From Thermoplasmatota archaeon (GTDB lineage: Archaea; Thermoplasmatota; Penumbrarchaeia; Penumbrarchaeales; Penumbrarchaeaceae): a stretch of 10,894 nucleotides of DNA. The DNA is taken from assembly GCA_030600725.1 (NCBI GenBank), contig JAUVLN010000041.1, positions 1-10,894 on the forward strand, in the 5' to 3' direction. Of this stretch, positions 1-6,992 are shown one piece after another (the stretch's first letter is position 1; each line of letters opens with the position of its first letter). Position numbers and translations under genes: made by a program. Under the pieces are notes generated by a model. That model was given only the letters and a program-made list of their open reading frames with translations. It searched no databases and was not told the DNA's origin.

Positions 1-455
1 GCTATGGATAGCATCACCCCTCCGAAGAATGCCGAGAAGACGAACATGAACCTCCCGGAGATTATTACAAAACCGAAGAAGAGCAGAAGGCCTATGGCCT
101 CCTTGAGGATCCCCGGGTCCTCGGGCAGGAACGGCGAGATCGCGTCAACAAAGACTATCGAAGTGAACAGGGCTAGAAGCATCACCAGGGTTCCCCGTCC
201 CACCAGGCCGCCGACGAACGTTATGATCAACCCCGCAAGTATCATGAACCAGAATGGTAGGGGAAAATAGGAGTTCAGGCCCCAGAGCAGGATATAGGAT
301 ATGAACCCCCCCGCCAGAGCACCGATGAGGAACTCGACCTCGGTTAGCTGGAGTATCATCTTCCCGAAGAAGACGAAGAACAGCCCTATCAGTATCAGCA
401 GGATGAGCGTAAATATGTATAGATCACCGGAGGGGATCTGAAGGTCCAGGAACAT
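1..455 (-). CDS. Multi-pass membrane protein, partial (C-terminus beyond left edge)
   Basis: The minus strand is open from an ATG at 455-453 to the window edge, giving 151 full codons with no stop. The product is almost entirely hydrophobic: after a short N-terminus (MFLDLQIPSGD) I count about six membrane segments near residues 12-30, 42-60, 68-86, 88-106, 118-133 and 135-150. Glycine pairs recur at helix ends (AGG, VGG, FGG) and the loops are short. The look is loosely like DUF4203/TMEM198-type membrane proteins, but I cannot assign the family. The start is supported by a GGTGA-like ribosome site just upstream and a TATA-like box about 40 bases upstream. It lies 83 bases downstream of the large surface-protein gene on the same strand, so read-through co-transcription is possible. 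The plus-strand reading frame over the same bases is polar and proline/arginine-rich, which is typical of an antisense shadow. Confidence 0.75.
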   Translation of the reverse strand, partial: MFLDLQIPSGDLYIFTLILLILIGLFFVFFGKMILQLTEVEFLIGALAGGFISYILLWGLNSYFPLPFWFMILAGLIITFVGGLVGRGTLVMLLALFTSIVFVDAISPFLPEDPGILKEAIGLLLFFGFVIISGRFMFVFSAFFGGVMLSI

Positions 456-486
456 TTTTCACCAACTCTACGACCTTTAACCCGAA

Positions 487-509
487 TGACACTATTTATT
501 ATTTGTTGG
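487..509 (-). promoter_or_regulatory. Putative TATA-box region for the 1-455 membrane gene
   Basis: In the 83-base gap 456-538 the minus strand reads AACAAATAATAAATAGTGTC, an A/T-rich stretch resembling an archaeal TATA element. Its centre lies about 40 bases upstream of the ATG at 455, so a transcript starting about 25 bases downstream would have a leader of 15-20 bases. There is no clear T-tract terminator for the upstream gene, only a 4-bp CAGG/CCTG hairpin. The two genes may therefore also be linked by read-through. Confidence 0.35.
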
Positions 510-538
510 GAAGTCGTTCGATCTTTTCAGGCTTCCTG

Positions 539-3500
539 TTACACCTCGGGTATCAATCCGTCATCGAAGGTCTCATCATCGCTTGGATCAAAAGAGCGCT
601 CATCCAACGGAGGCTCCTCCATATCCATGATGGATACCTCCACCGGTTCCGGCCCCACATCCCACCCATCCTCGACTCCCTCCACATTGCCCACCACAAC
701 GCTTTCCACGGGCACGATCTCCAGGCCATCCGGCATCTCATCCCCGGTCAGCGACATCTCGATAACAGGCGGCCCCTCCAGCTCATCATCCATGGGCTCA
801 ATGGAGGTGTCGGGAAGCTCATCCTCCTCCTCTCCGGGCGGAGGAAGGACCTTATCGCCCCTTAACCTTATAAACAGGAAGACCCCCACGGCCAGCAGAG
901 CCAGGACCCCCCCAATGACCAGCACCGGAACAGGATCAAAGGCGTCTCCCCCCGGACTACCGGATACTACAAGGTCAACGTACCGTACGTTGTTATCCTT
1001 GTTTGTCTCGTTCATAGTTGACACAATAGGACGGACGCTAACGTAGATGGAGTGATCTCCACCGTCCTCCGGTGCGTTGAAAAGTATGTTCAGCTCCTCT
1101 TCAGGCGCTGTTTTCGGATCCAGTATCGCACTCGATCTCCTGGAAGCCAGCTCCTGGCCATCCTCGGAATCCAGATGAAGCGTCACCTCATATCCTCCGA
1201 TCATCGGGGAGTTCCCCCTGTTCTCGATAACCACGGTGGCCGAGAGACCCTCACCCCCATACACCGTCTGCTTGGAAAGGAGTATGGATCTAACCGAAAG
1301 ATCGGGGAAGTAGGACAGCTCGAGGACGGCCCTATTATCGGTTTCGTCGGTTTCCAATAGATCATTTTCGTAGTCCAGCCAGACCTCGATCGAGTAGATC
1401 CCCGGGTCCTCGGGGGTCCATATGTCCATTATCGTCTGCTCGCTGTCGGTACCGAAGAACGGGATAAGATCTATGGCGATCGGAGAAAGGACATCTCCGT
1501 TCACAAGGAAAACGCAGGTGAAATCCGTACCATTGGTCGTTCCGGTGTTCTCGATCGAAACCGACAGAGATACCTGATCCCCCAGGTATCTCCCGGGTGG
1601 TTCCACGGAGATCCCGGATGACACCCTGATATTGGGGAGGGCCCTTTCGACAGATACGGGCCAACTCCTCGCCACTGAAGCTGTATCGGATACGAGGGAT
1701 ATCGTGCCCTCCAGAAGTTCCGAAGACGCAGGAGGTTTTACGGTTACCCTGACCACAAGATCATCACCCGGGTATAATATGCCGGACGGATCGGTTATGT
1801 TAGTATATGGTAATAGCCCACTGTCTACCTGGACCAGATAGTCGATGGCCACATTACCCCGATTGCTCAGCTCCAATCTGAACTCCACCTCATCCCCCTG
1901 GTTCGGGTCAAACTTCCGGTCTAGTTCAGATGATATGAGATGGACAAGATCCGCATCCGTGTCAACAACCACGGTATAGGTCATTTCCTGTGAATAAGTG
2001 GAATTGCCGACGATCTCTCCCGATATCCTAACCTGGGCCGTCACTCCCGGGACCTCGTGTTCGGGTATCACCACCTTCAAAACTATCTCCCTGGATCCCT
2101 CCGGTTCGAGTTCGAATTCATAGATATCCAGGGTGGCGGCCCACCCGCCCTGTGTGCTGTTTACCTGCAGATCGACCTCAAGTGATATGTCACCTGGAGT
2201 GTTTCCGCTGTTTTCGACAAAGAATATCAGTTCCAGGTCCAGTCCCGGATCGGATACCACATCCAGCTGACCCTGGGGTCTTATGGAGATCTGGGTCATA
2301 TTGGCCCAGGTGAGGGTGAGAAGCAGGAAACAACCCGCATCCTCGGAGTAGGCCTTCAAGGTTGCATTGGCCCAGCTGAGACCATCACGGGCCGTGACCT
2401 CGATCGTCTCGCCCTCCAGGTAACCCGAGTTCAGCAGTGCAAGGTCCCCCGAGAAGCGCCCCAGGTTATTGGTGGTTACCTGTAGGTTTTCAGAGGTCCG
2501 GACATTGGAGAACCCCACGATGGCTCCATTGACGGGATCACCTTCCTCATCCAACACCTCACCGGTAATTATGTAGGAACGGTCTCCCGGATCGCTGTCG
2601 ATGATATCGATCTCCTGCGTAAGTTGATTGTTTAACTCATCATCCTCCGGTATCGATCCGGGTGCTGGATCCACGTCGGCAAGCACGGTTACCACCCCTC
2701 CACCCGGCATATCCGGAGTCCACTCGAAACTGACGTTGAGTTTCCCTCCGGCTGGTATATTACTGATGTTACGGGTATCCAGCAGGAAGGAGTCGATCAA
2801 CAGATCGACGTCCACATCCGCCGCCCACCTCTTCCCGAGGTTCTCGACCTCCACCACAAGGGTCGACGGATCCCCATCGGCCAGATGCCGGGTCACGCCA
2901 TCGACCTCCTCCCCGTCCCCGCGGATCATGTGTATGGCAGAGACGGTGAGGTCCGGAAATGCCTTTGCAGCCGAAAATACCCTGGAGGCCTGATTATTCG
3001 TCTCATCGATCTCCTCCTTATCGTTGTTTGGATCGACCATGACCGATATGGTGTGGTCCCCGTCCCCGGAGACGGTCCACGTCATCTTCGCCTCCTTTGT
3101 GGTGGATACGGAATCAAGTACTGTGTCCCCGATCGTGCTCTCGGTCCCATTGTATATGTCCTTGAAGCGGACCCTGACGTTCGAAGCGGCCGAGTCTCCT
3201 CTATTGGTGATAAGACAGTTTATCTCGACGTCCATGCCCTCCACCAGATCCGCCGGGTCTATGTTGAGGTATATATCCTCAGGTGTGGAGATGAGCAGAT
3301 CGATCGCCTGCTGGGTAATGAAATAACCTTCTATGTAGATGTCCGTGAAATCATCCGGGTTCAGGTCCCCCACAAGACCTGCGGAGGAGAAATCCATGTC
3401 TGGTACGCTCAGGTTCCAGAAGGGTTTCCCGTCCGAGGAGAGGCAGTAGATCCAACCCCCTGCGAAGAATATCGATTCGGGCCTTGAATCATCGTCGAGA

Positions 3501-4837
3501 TCGCACAGGACCGGCGGGGAGTATAATCTCGCCGAGGTGGTATCCTGCAGTTCGGACCAGATCTGCCTTCCCAGGTCGTTCCCCCCCTCGTTGTAGATCT
3601 CGTAGGCTGACATCCTTATCTTCCAGTTCGTTGAGAAGACCCTCGAGGAGATCACGATCTCTCTGGTCCCGTCCCCGTCCACATCGCCGATCGCACAGGA
3701 GGCATCGATGGTGCCCGGGATATTGCTGATGACCACTACCTCATCCAGCGAGTAGGAAAGGACCCGTATCCTGCTGAATCCAGGTAGTGAAGGGTATACT
3801 ACCACGATGTCCGCGGTCCCGTCACCGGTCACATCACCTATCACCGGCATCGGTACAGGTGGGGAATGGGCATAGGGGGCGGGAGTGCCAAGTGGATATG
3901 ATACGTTCCCGAGCAGTTGTCCAGTGAACTTCACTGCCGTCGTTGATAATATGGTCCCTGCCGAGGAGAGGGAATTGACCACGATCCTGTTTATCTCCCC
4001 CGTGCTGTCGTATATCGCCGGTGGAGAGAGGATCTCGTCACTTTTCCCGATGGAGTAGTTCCACAATTGGGACCCATCGGCCCCGTCGATACCGAAGAGC
4101 CTATTACCCACTCCTACGACGATATCCTCCACACCGTCGGCATTGAGATCATGGGCGATAGGAGAAGACCATCGGATCGCACCCTGGATGGGCAGTGAGA
4201 TGTTCCACAGCATGTCATCCATATACGCGGATCCCCTTGATCTGTACCCGGACGCATCCTTTGTTACGTTGGGTCTGAACATTGCGATATTCCCCTGGAG
4301 CGGCGTATCGGTGAAACATGCAACCACCTCCGGGGCGAGATCGTCATCAATGTCCACAAGGGCAGGTGATACGGTCATGAAGTTGGTCACCGAGGGGGCG
4401 ATATCCCGGAGGTCCACCTTCCACATGATCTCACCCCCGTCCCCATCCATTATACGGATGTGGGTGCCGTTCGAATCCACAATACCGAAAACGTCAGAGG
4501 GCGCAATGGCATCAAATTCTATCAGGTTCGTCATATCCGAACCCACCGCACCGAGGCTGTTTGCTCCTCCCGTTACCGTCCAGTTCACGGCAGGTTCCCC
4601 GATGCCCCTTCCCGACGTGGTCCCCTCCCCCTCATGTGCGGATGCACCTCCGATGAAAGGCCAGTAGATCGTATCGACATCCCGGGTTATGGAACCGGGA
4701 TCTAGTGCACGGATCCCCGCTGATCCGTTTACAACAGCGTCACCGCTCGCACCTATCAAGAACAGCAGGACCAATGAGGGTATAAGCTTCCGTACAAAAT
4801 GGCGATCCCGGGGTAATTTTACTCTCAAAATTCTCAC
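539..4837 (-). CDS. Large type I surface protein: beta-propeller, CARDB array, TM helix, acidic tail
   Basis: This 1432-residue protein is probably exported and anchored with its bulk outside the cell. Residues 1-40 form a signal peptide: basic (KLPRDRHFVRK) and then hydrophobic (LIPSLVLLFLIGA). Residues about 85-510 resemble an FG-GAP/VCBS integrin-like propeller, with six acidic calcium-type loops at 162-170, 230-238, 335-343, 385-393, 446-454 and 491-499 (for example DVDGDGTRE). CARDB-like domains follow at about 515-620 and 626-745. A carboxypeptidase-regulatory-like domain (SYIITGEVLDEEGDPVNGA) spans 754-830. Two COG1470/NEW-like sandwiches lie at about 845-1065, and two more CARDB domains at 1068-1175 and 1178-1290. 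CARDB ends carry the recurring DETNNQ-like signature (612, 733, 1164, 1276). Residues 1302-1323 are a membrane helix, and 1324-1432 are a cytoplasmic tail rich in Asp and Glu. Many N-x-S/T sequons suggest glycosylation. The start is GTG at 4837; a TTG at 4828 is an alternative. An adhesion or scaffold role is inferred; no catalytic domain is visible. Confidence 0.92.
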   Translation of the reverse strand: MRILRVKLPRDRHFVRKLIPSLVLLFLIGASGDAVVNGSAGIRALDPGSITRDVDTIYWPFIGGASAHEGEGTTSGRGIGEPAVNWTVTGGANSLGAVGSDMTNLIEFDAIAPSDVFGIVDSNGTHIRIMDGDGGEIMWKVDLRDIAPSVTNFMTVSPALVDIDDDLAPEVVACFTDTPLQGNIAMFRPNVTKDASGYRSRGSAYMDDMLWNISLPIQGAIRWSSPIAHDLNADGVEDIVVGVGNRLFGIDGADGSQLWNYSIGKSDEILSPPAIYDSTGEINRIVVNSLSSAGTILSTTAVKFTGQLLGNVSYPLGTPAPYAHSPPVPMPVIGDVTGDGTADIVVVYPSLPGFSRIRVLSYSLDEVVVISNIPGTIDASCAIGDVDGDGTREIVISSRVFSTNWKIRMSAYEIYNEGGNDLGRQIWSELQDTTSARLYSPPVLCDLDDDSRPESIFFAGGWIYCLSSDGKPFWNLSVPDMDFSSAGLVGDLNPDDFTDIYIEGYFITQQAIDLLISTPEDIYLNIDPADLVEGMDVEINCLITNRGDSAASNVRVRFKDIYNGTESTIGDTVLDSVSTTKEAKMTWTVSGDGDHTISVMVDPNNDKEEIDETNNQASRVFSAAKAFPDLTVSAIHMIRGDGEEVDGVTRHLADGDPSTLVVEVENLGKRWAADVDVDLLIDSFLLDTRNISNIPAGGKLNVSFEWTPDMPGGGVVTVLADVDPAPGSIPEDDELNNQLTQEIDIIDSDPGDRSYIITGEVLDEEGDPVNGAIVGFSNVRTSENLQVTTNNLGRFSGDLALLNSGYLEGETIEVTARDGLSWANATLKAYSEDAGCFLLLTLTWANMTQISIRPQGQLDVVSDPGLDLELIFFVENSGNTPGDISLEVDLQVNSTQGGWAATLDIYEFELEPEGSREIVLKVVIPEHEVPGVTAQVRISGEIVGNSTYSQEMTYTVVVDTDADLVHLISSELDRKFDPNQGDEVEFRLELSNRGNVAIDYLVQVDSGLLPYTNITDPSGILYPGDDLVVRVTVKPPASSELLEGTISLVSDTASVARSWPVSVERALPNIRVSSGISVEPPGRYLGDQVSLSVSIENTGTTNGTDFTCVFLVNGDVLSPIAIDLIPFFGTDSEQTIMDIWTPEDPGIYSIEVWLDYENDLLETDETDNRAVLELSYFPDLSVRSILLSKQTVYGGEGLSATVVIENRGNSPMIGGYEVTLHLDSEDGQELASRRSSAILDPKTAPEEELNILFNAPEDGGDHSIYVSVRPIVSTMNETNKDNNVRYVDLVVSGSPGGDAFDPVPVLVIGGVLALLAVGVFLFIRLRGDKVLPPPGEEEDELPDTSIEPMDDELEGPPVIEMSLTGDEMPDGLEIVPVESVVVGNVEGVEDGWDVGPEPVEVSIMDMEEPPLDERSFDPSDDETFDDGLIPEV

Positions 4838-4860
4838 TCCACCCTGTCCTTATGTTAAAC

Positions 4861-4871
4861 GTATATTATCC
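4861..4871 (-). promoter_or_regulatory. TATA-like box for the 539-4837 surface-protein gene
   Basis: The minus strand carries GATAATATACG, centred near 4866. That is about 28 bases upstream of the GTG at 4837, the distance expected if transcription starts at or almost at the start codon. The mRNA would then be leaderless or nearly so. A purine-rich GGGTGGA abuts the GTG directly. It is too close to serve that codon as a ribosome site, but it would be well spaced (9 bases) for the in-frame TTG at 4828-4826. The sequence alone does not decide between the two starts. Confidence 0.4.
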
Positions 4872-5005
4872 TCCCTTGATATAATCATATTCTCTATAGA
4901 TCTACCAATGTCACTACGAGAAGGGTCATTTATAATAATGCGAATGCTTTATAGGGCTGTGATCGGCCTATCCGGTCCTGACCACGAGGCGATCTATGAG
5001 AACGG

Positions 5006-5014
5006 TTTAATATA
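5006..5014 (+). promoter_or_regulatory. TATA box for the coiled-coil/HhH gene
   Basis: TTTAATATA on the plus strand is a good match to the archaeal TATA consensus. A start about 25 bases downstream, near 5036, would leave a leader of roughly 33 bases that contains the GGAGG ribosome site. Confidence 0.5.
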
Positions 5015-5056
5015 GATGTTCACGTTTCCCGACTGAAACAGACCGGAATGTGATAC

Positions 5057-5061
5057 GGAGG
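5057..5061 (+). promoter_or_regulatory. Shine-Dalgarno site of the coiled-coil/HhH gene
   Basis: A full GGAGG lies 7 bases before the ATG at 5069. It is the strongest ribosome site in the window and fixes this start codon. Confidence 0.75.
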
Positions 5062-5068
5062 AAGACCT

Positions 5069-5821
5069 ATGTCGGAAGAGGAGCTGGATATGGCCAAGGG
5101 AAGGCTTGCCAAACTATGGGACGCTTACGAAGCCCTTGACAGGGAGAACAAGTATACACTGGCAAAGATCAAGGAGCTCAACGACAAGGCCAGGGAGAAG
5201 GATCGGATAGTCGTAACCCTGCGTGAACTGATAGAGACCAGGGATACCGAGAACAGGAAACTGGATATCCAGAAGGCCTCGCTTCAGAACCAGGTGGAGG
5301 ATCTGAAAACAAGATACGAGGAGCAGCTTGCCGATCTGGAGAAGGAGAGGTTGCGCTACAGGAAGCTCTACCTGATAACCGAGGATCTCGAGATGGAGGT
5401 TGACACACTGAGGAAGGGTGAGGAGGATAGGGATCAATGGTTCAAGGCGAATCTGATGCCCCTTTCGGAGATTCCGACATTGATAGAGCTCAGGCAGAAG
5501 ATGATCGGTCGGCTTCCCTCCATCTCATCAACAAATTACGAGCTGGAGAGGATCAGACCCGAATCGGGAAAGGTTGAAAAACCGATCGAGAAGGAGATCG
5601 AACCAGAGGAGACCACCTTCGAGAGGGTGGATGAGAAAGCGGAGGCACTAAATTCCCTACTGGAGCTTCCGGGTATTGATGAGGTAAAGGCGAAGGCCCT
5701 GCTGGAAGCGGGGTATAGTTCGGTTGAAAAACTCAAGGATGTCTCCCCGTTCGAGCTCGTAAAGCTTCAGGGGATAACCCCGACCATCGCCAGGAAGATA
5801 TCCGAATTCGTGAAAGCCTGA
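5069..5821 (+). CDS. Coiled-coil protein with C-terminal helix-hairpin-helix pair
   Basis: A 250-residue soluble protein with no signal peptide or membrane helix. Residues about 3-117 are a long charged coiled coil (Leu/Ile/Val heptads, rich in Lys, Arg and Glu, no Pro or Gly breaks beyond one). Residues 118-192 are a less ordered linker with a KPIEKEIEPEE stretch. Residues 195-250 form two helix-hairpin-helix motifs, LPGIDEVKAKALLEAG (200-215) and LQGITPTIARKISEFV (233-248), with the LPGI and LQGI hairpin turns typical of the RuvA/Rad51-N/DUF4332-like fold. Such domains usually bind DNA backbone non-specifically or mediate protein contacts. The coiled coil suggests a dimer or higher oligomer. 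No enzyme domain is visible, so a structural role at DNA or a scaffold role is inferred only. It is the only plus-strand gene in the window, is divergent from the surface-protein gene, and ends 24 bases from the convergent arvC stop. I do not recognise a named homologue. Confidence 0.88.
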   Translation: MSEEELDMAKGRLAKLWDAYEALDRENKYTLAKIKELNDKAREKDRIVVTLRELIETRDTENRKLDIQKASLQNQVEDLKTRYEEQLADLEKERLRYRKLYLITEDLEMEVDTLRKGEEDRDQWFKANLMPLSEIPTLIELRQKMIGRLPSISSTNYELERIRPESGKVEKPIEKEIEPEETTFERVDEKAEALNSLLELPGIDEVKAKALLEAGYSSVEKLKDVSPFELVKLQGITPTIARKISEFVKA

Positions 5822-5857
5822 GATCTATTATCCGGACGATCTCACCTATTTGTTTTT
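5819..5857 (+). terminator. Stem-loop plus T-tract between convergent genes
   Basis: TGAGATC (5819-5825, including the TGA stop) and GATCTCA (5838-5844) form a perfect 7-bp inverted repeat with a 12-base loop. On the plus strand a T-rich stretch with TTTTT at 5853-5857 follows, which fits termination of the coiled-coil/HhH transcript. The minus strand has the same hairpin but no T-run after it, so it is a weaker terminator for the arv operon. Confidence 0.5.
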
Positions 5858-6490
5858 CCTCTTTCCTTTATTGAAAAGTGAAGGCAGATGGATCAGATAG
5901 CTCCCATCCTTCTGAACCACTATGGGGCTGTCGCCAAGCAGGCCCTCGAGATCTATCTCGTAAACTCCGGTCTCGACGATTTTGATGACATCGACATGAT
6001 CCTCCGGTATGCCCTTTGACATCTTCCCCTTGGACCGTTTTGGTTTCTTTCCCTTCTTCTTTTTTATAGGTTTCGATCTTCCCTTCGAAACAACCCCTCT
6101 CTCCTGGATCTCCTCGTCGAACCTCGAGATAAGGTCCTTGGCAGACGGCTTCTTCACGTCCGAGGTCTCCCGGAGTTTTACCTCGTTCATCTCCTGCTCA
6201 GGTTGGAATCTTATCCAATCCTCACCAAGATCCTCGTCGGGCACGATCTCACCCTCTTTGAACCCCTGAATACCCCTGTCCTTCAAGATATCCAGTAGGC
6301 CCTGGTCCGCCTTTCTCAGTATCTCATCCCTGACCTCATCAGCCTTCCGTTTCAGCTCCTCCCTTCTGGGAGCGGGAAGGGGTTTTTCAACGAACATGAA
6401 TTTCTTGCCGCCACAATCTGAACATCCTTTAAGGATCTCATCCGATCCCTTTGGTATCATCTGTCCGCAGTTGAGACATTGGTGTGGCAT
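5846..6490 (-). CDS. arvC: ArvC/OapC-family zinc-ribbon protein (DUF2072)
   Basis: Third gene of the arvABC (oapABC) operon. The N-terminal MPHQCLNCGQMIPKGSDE is the hallmark of the family, with zinc-ribbon cysteines at 5, 8, 23 and 26 (CLNC ... CSDC). A charged helical part (about 42-75) follows, then a linker containing a strongly basic run at about 136-160 (KPIKKKKGKKPKRSK). A conserved C-terminal beta-type domain at about 165-207 has the motif VETGVYEIDLEGLL and ends HLPSLF. I place the start at the ATG at 6490, 5 bases after a GGTGA ribosome site, giving 214 residues; an upstream in-frame GTG at 6499 overlaps that site and would add three residues (MND). The stop is TAG. Its partner ArvA drives extracellular vesicle formation in Haloferax. 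The exact role of ArvC is unknown; regulation of, or binding to, the GTPase is an inference from operon conservation. Confidence 0.9.
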   Translation of the reverse strand: MPHQCLNCGQMIPKGSDEILKGCSDCGGKKFMFVEKPLPAPRREELKRKADEVRDEILRKADQGLLDILKDRGIQGFKEGEIVPDEDLGEDWIRFQPEQEMNEVKLRETSDVKKPSAKDLISRFDEEIQERGVVSKGRSKPIKKKKGKKPKRSKGKMSKGIPEDHVDVIKIVETGVYEIDLEGLLGDSPIVVQKDGSYLIHLPSLFNKGKRKNK

Positions 6491-6509
6491 GTCATTCACC
6501 TATCCGGAG

Positions 6510-6992
6510 CTATTCCTCCTCCGTTTCGCCAGGAGGACCTTGCGGCTCCTCCTCTGAGGTAATATCTATTTCATCTTCATATCTATCACGATCATCCCTG
6601 GTCAGGATCATCGCCTGTATGGTTCGACCATCCTTCTTGATCGTCTTGAGAAGATGCGCCGGGCCCACCACCATCATCCTCGGTGGAGGGGTACGACCCA
6701 GCAACCTCTGCAGTAATCCCAACCGAACAACATTCCCGGTGAATCCGGGGGTCTCCACACCAATAAAAGAATCGTGATCTATCTCGGACATGGTGATCCT
6801 GATGAGATCCAGTTCCTCGGATGGGGAGAGCCCCTTTTCGAGTACCAGTACCCTACCCTCCTTGACCTGATCCAGGATGAACCTTATCTTTTCCGATCCC
6901 AATTCGTCAAGTTTCTCGGTGGAGATCAGATTGATGGATACCCCCCTCTGATCCCCTTCCTTCAAAACCCTCTTCATCAACATCTCCACCAT
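6510..6992 (-). CDS. arvB: ArvB/OapB-family protein (DUF2073)
   Basis: A 160-residue soluble protein matching the DUF2073 (COG3365-type) family, always seen with the Era-like GTPase and the zinc-ribbon protein in Euryarchaeota. Family-like segments are VSINLISTEKLDELGSEKIR (18-37), ILDQVKEGRVLVLEKGLSP (39-57), ITMSEIDHDSFIGVETPGF (66-84) and LLQRLLGRTPPPRMMVVGPA (93-112). The last 28 residues (133-160) are a highly acidic, probably disordered tail. The ATG at 6992 abuts the TAG of arvA with no bases between, so the two are translationally coupled. Internal Met codons at residues 4 and 6 lie after a GGTGGAG and could be the true start. The gene ends 19 bases before the preferred arvC start. 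A partner or regulator of ArvA is the natural inference; no catalytic motif is seen. Confidence 0.9.
   Translation of the reverse strand: MVEMLMKRVLKEGDQRGVSINLISTEKLDELGSEKIRFILDQVKEGRVLVLEKGLSPSEELDLIRITMSEIDHDSFIGVETPGFTGNVVRLGLLQRLLGRTPPPRMMVVGPAHLLKTIKKDGRTIQAMILTRDDRDRYEDEIDITSEEEPQGPPGETEEE

Larger units (their letters stand above)
4838..5068. promoter_or_regulatory. Divergent intergenic promoter region
   Basis: This 231-base A/T-richer gap separates the surface-protein gene (minus) from the coiled-coil/HhH gene (plus). It holds several TATA-like boxes usable in either direction: 4862-4870, 4929-4936 (a nearly symmetric TTTATAAT), 4948-4953 (TTTATA on plus) and 5006-5014 (TTTAATATA on plus). 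A small imperfect hairpin, ATAGG/CCTAT, lies at 4951-4971. I see no coding frame, tRNA or origin repeat (ORB-like) element in it. Confidence 0.5.

Noticed and set aside
486..1046. Plus-strand open frame encoding a Ser/Thr/Gly-rich 186-residue product
   Set aside because: It lies antisense to the acidic tail and membrane end of the surface protein; Ser-rich composition is what Asp/Glu-rich codons give on the other strand. It has no ribosome site or family match.
2885..3487. Plus-strand 200-codon open frame
   Set aside because: Antisense to well-defined CARDB and propeller coding sequence; no ribosome site and no recognisable domain.
539..4837. Tandem repeats or a recent expansion in the surface protein
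   Set aside because: The repeated CARDB-like domains are diverged at the DNA level; I see no long near-identical nucleotide repeats, so no repeat feature is called.
4951..4971. Small hairpin as a possible structured RNA or riboswitch
   Set aside because: Only five perfect pairs with one mismatch extension; too weak to call as an RNA element without comparative data.
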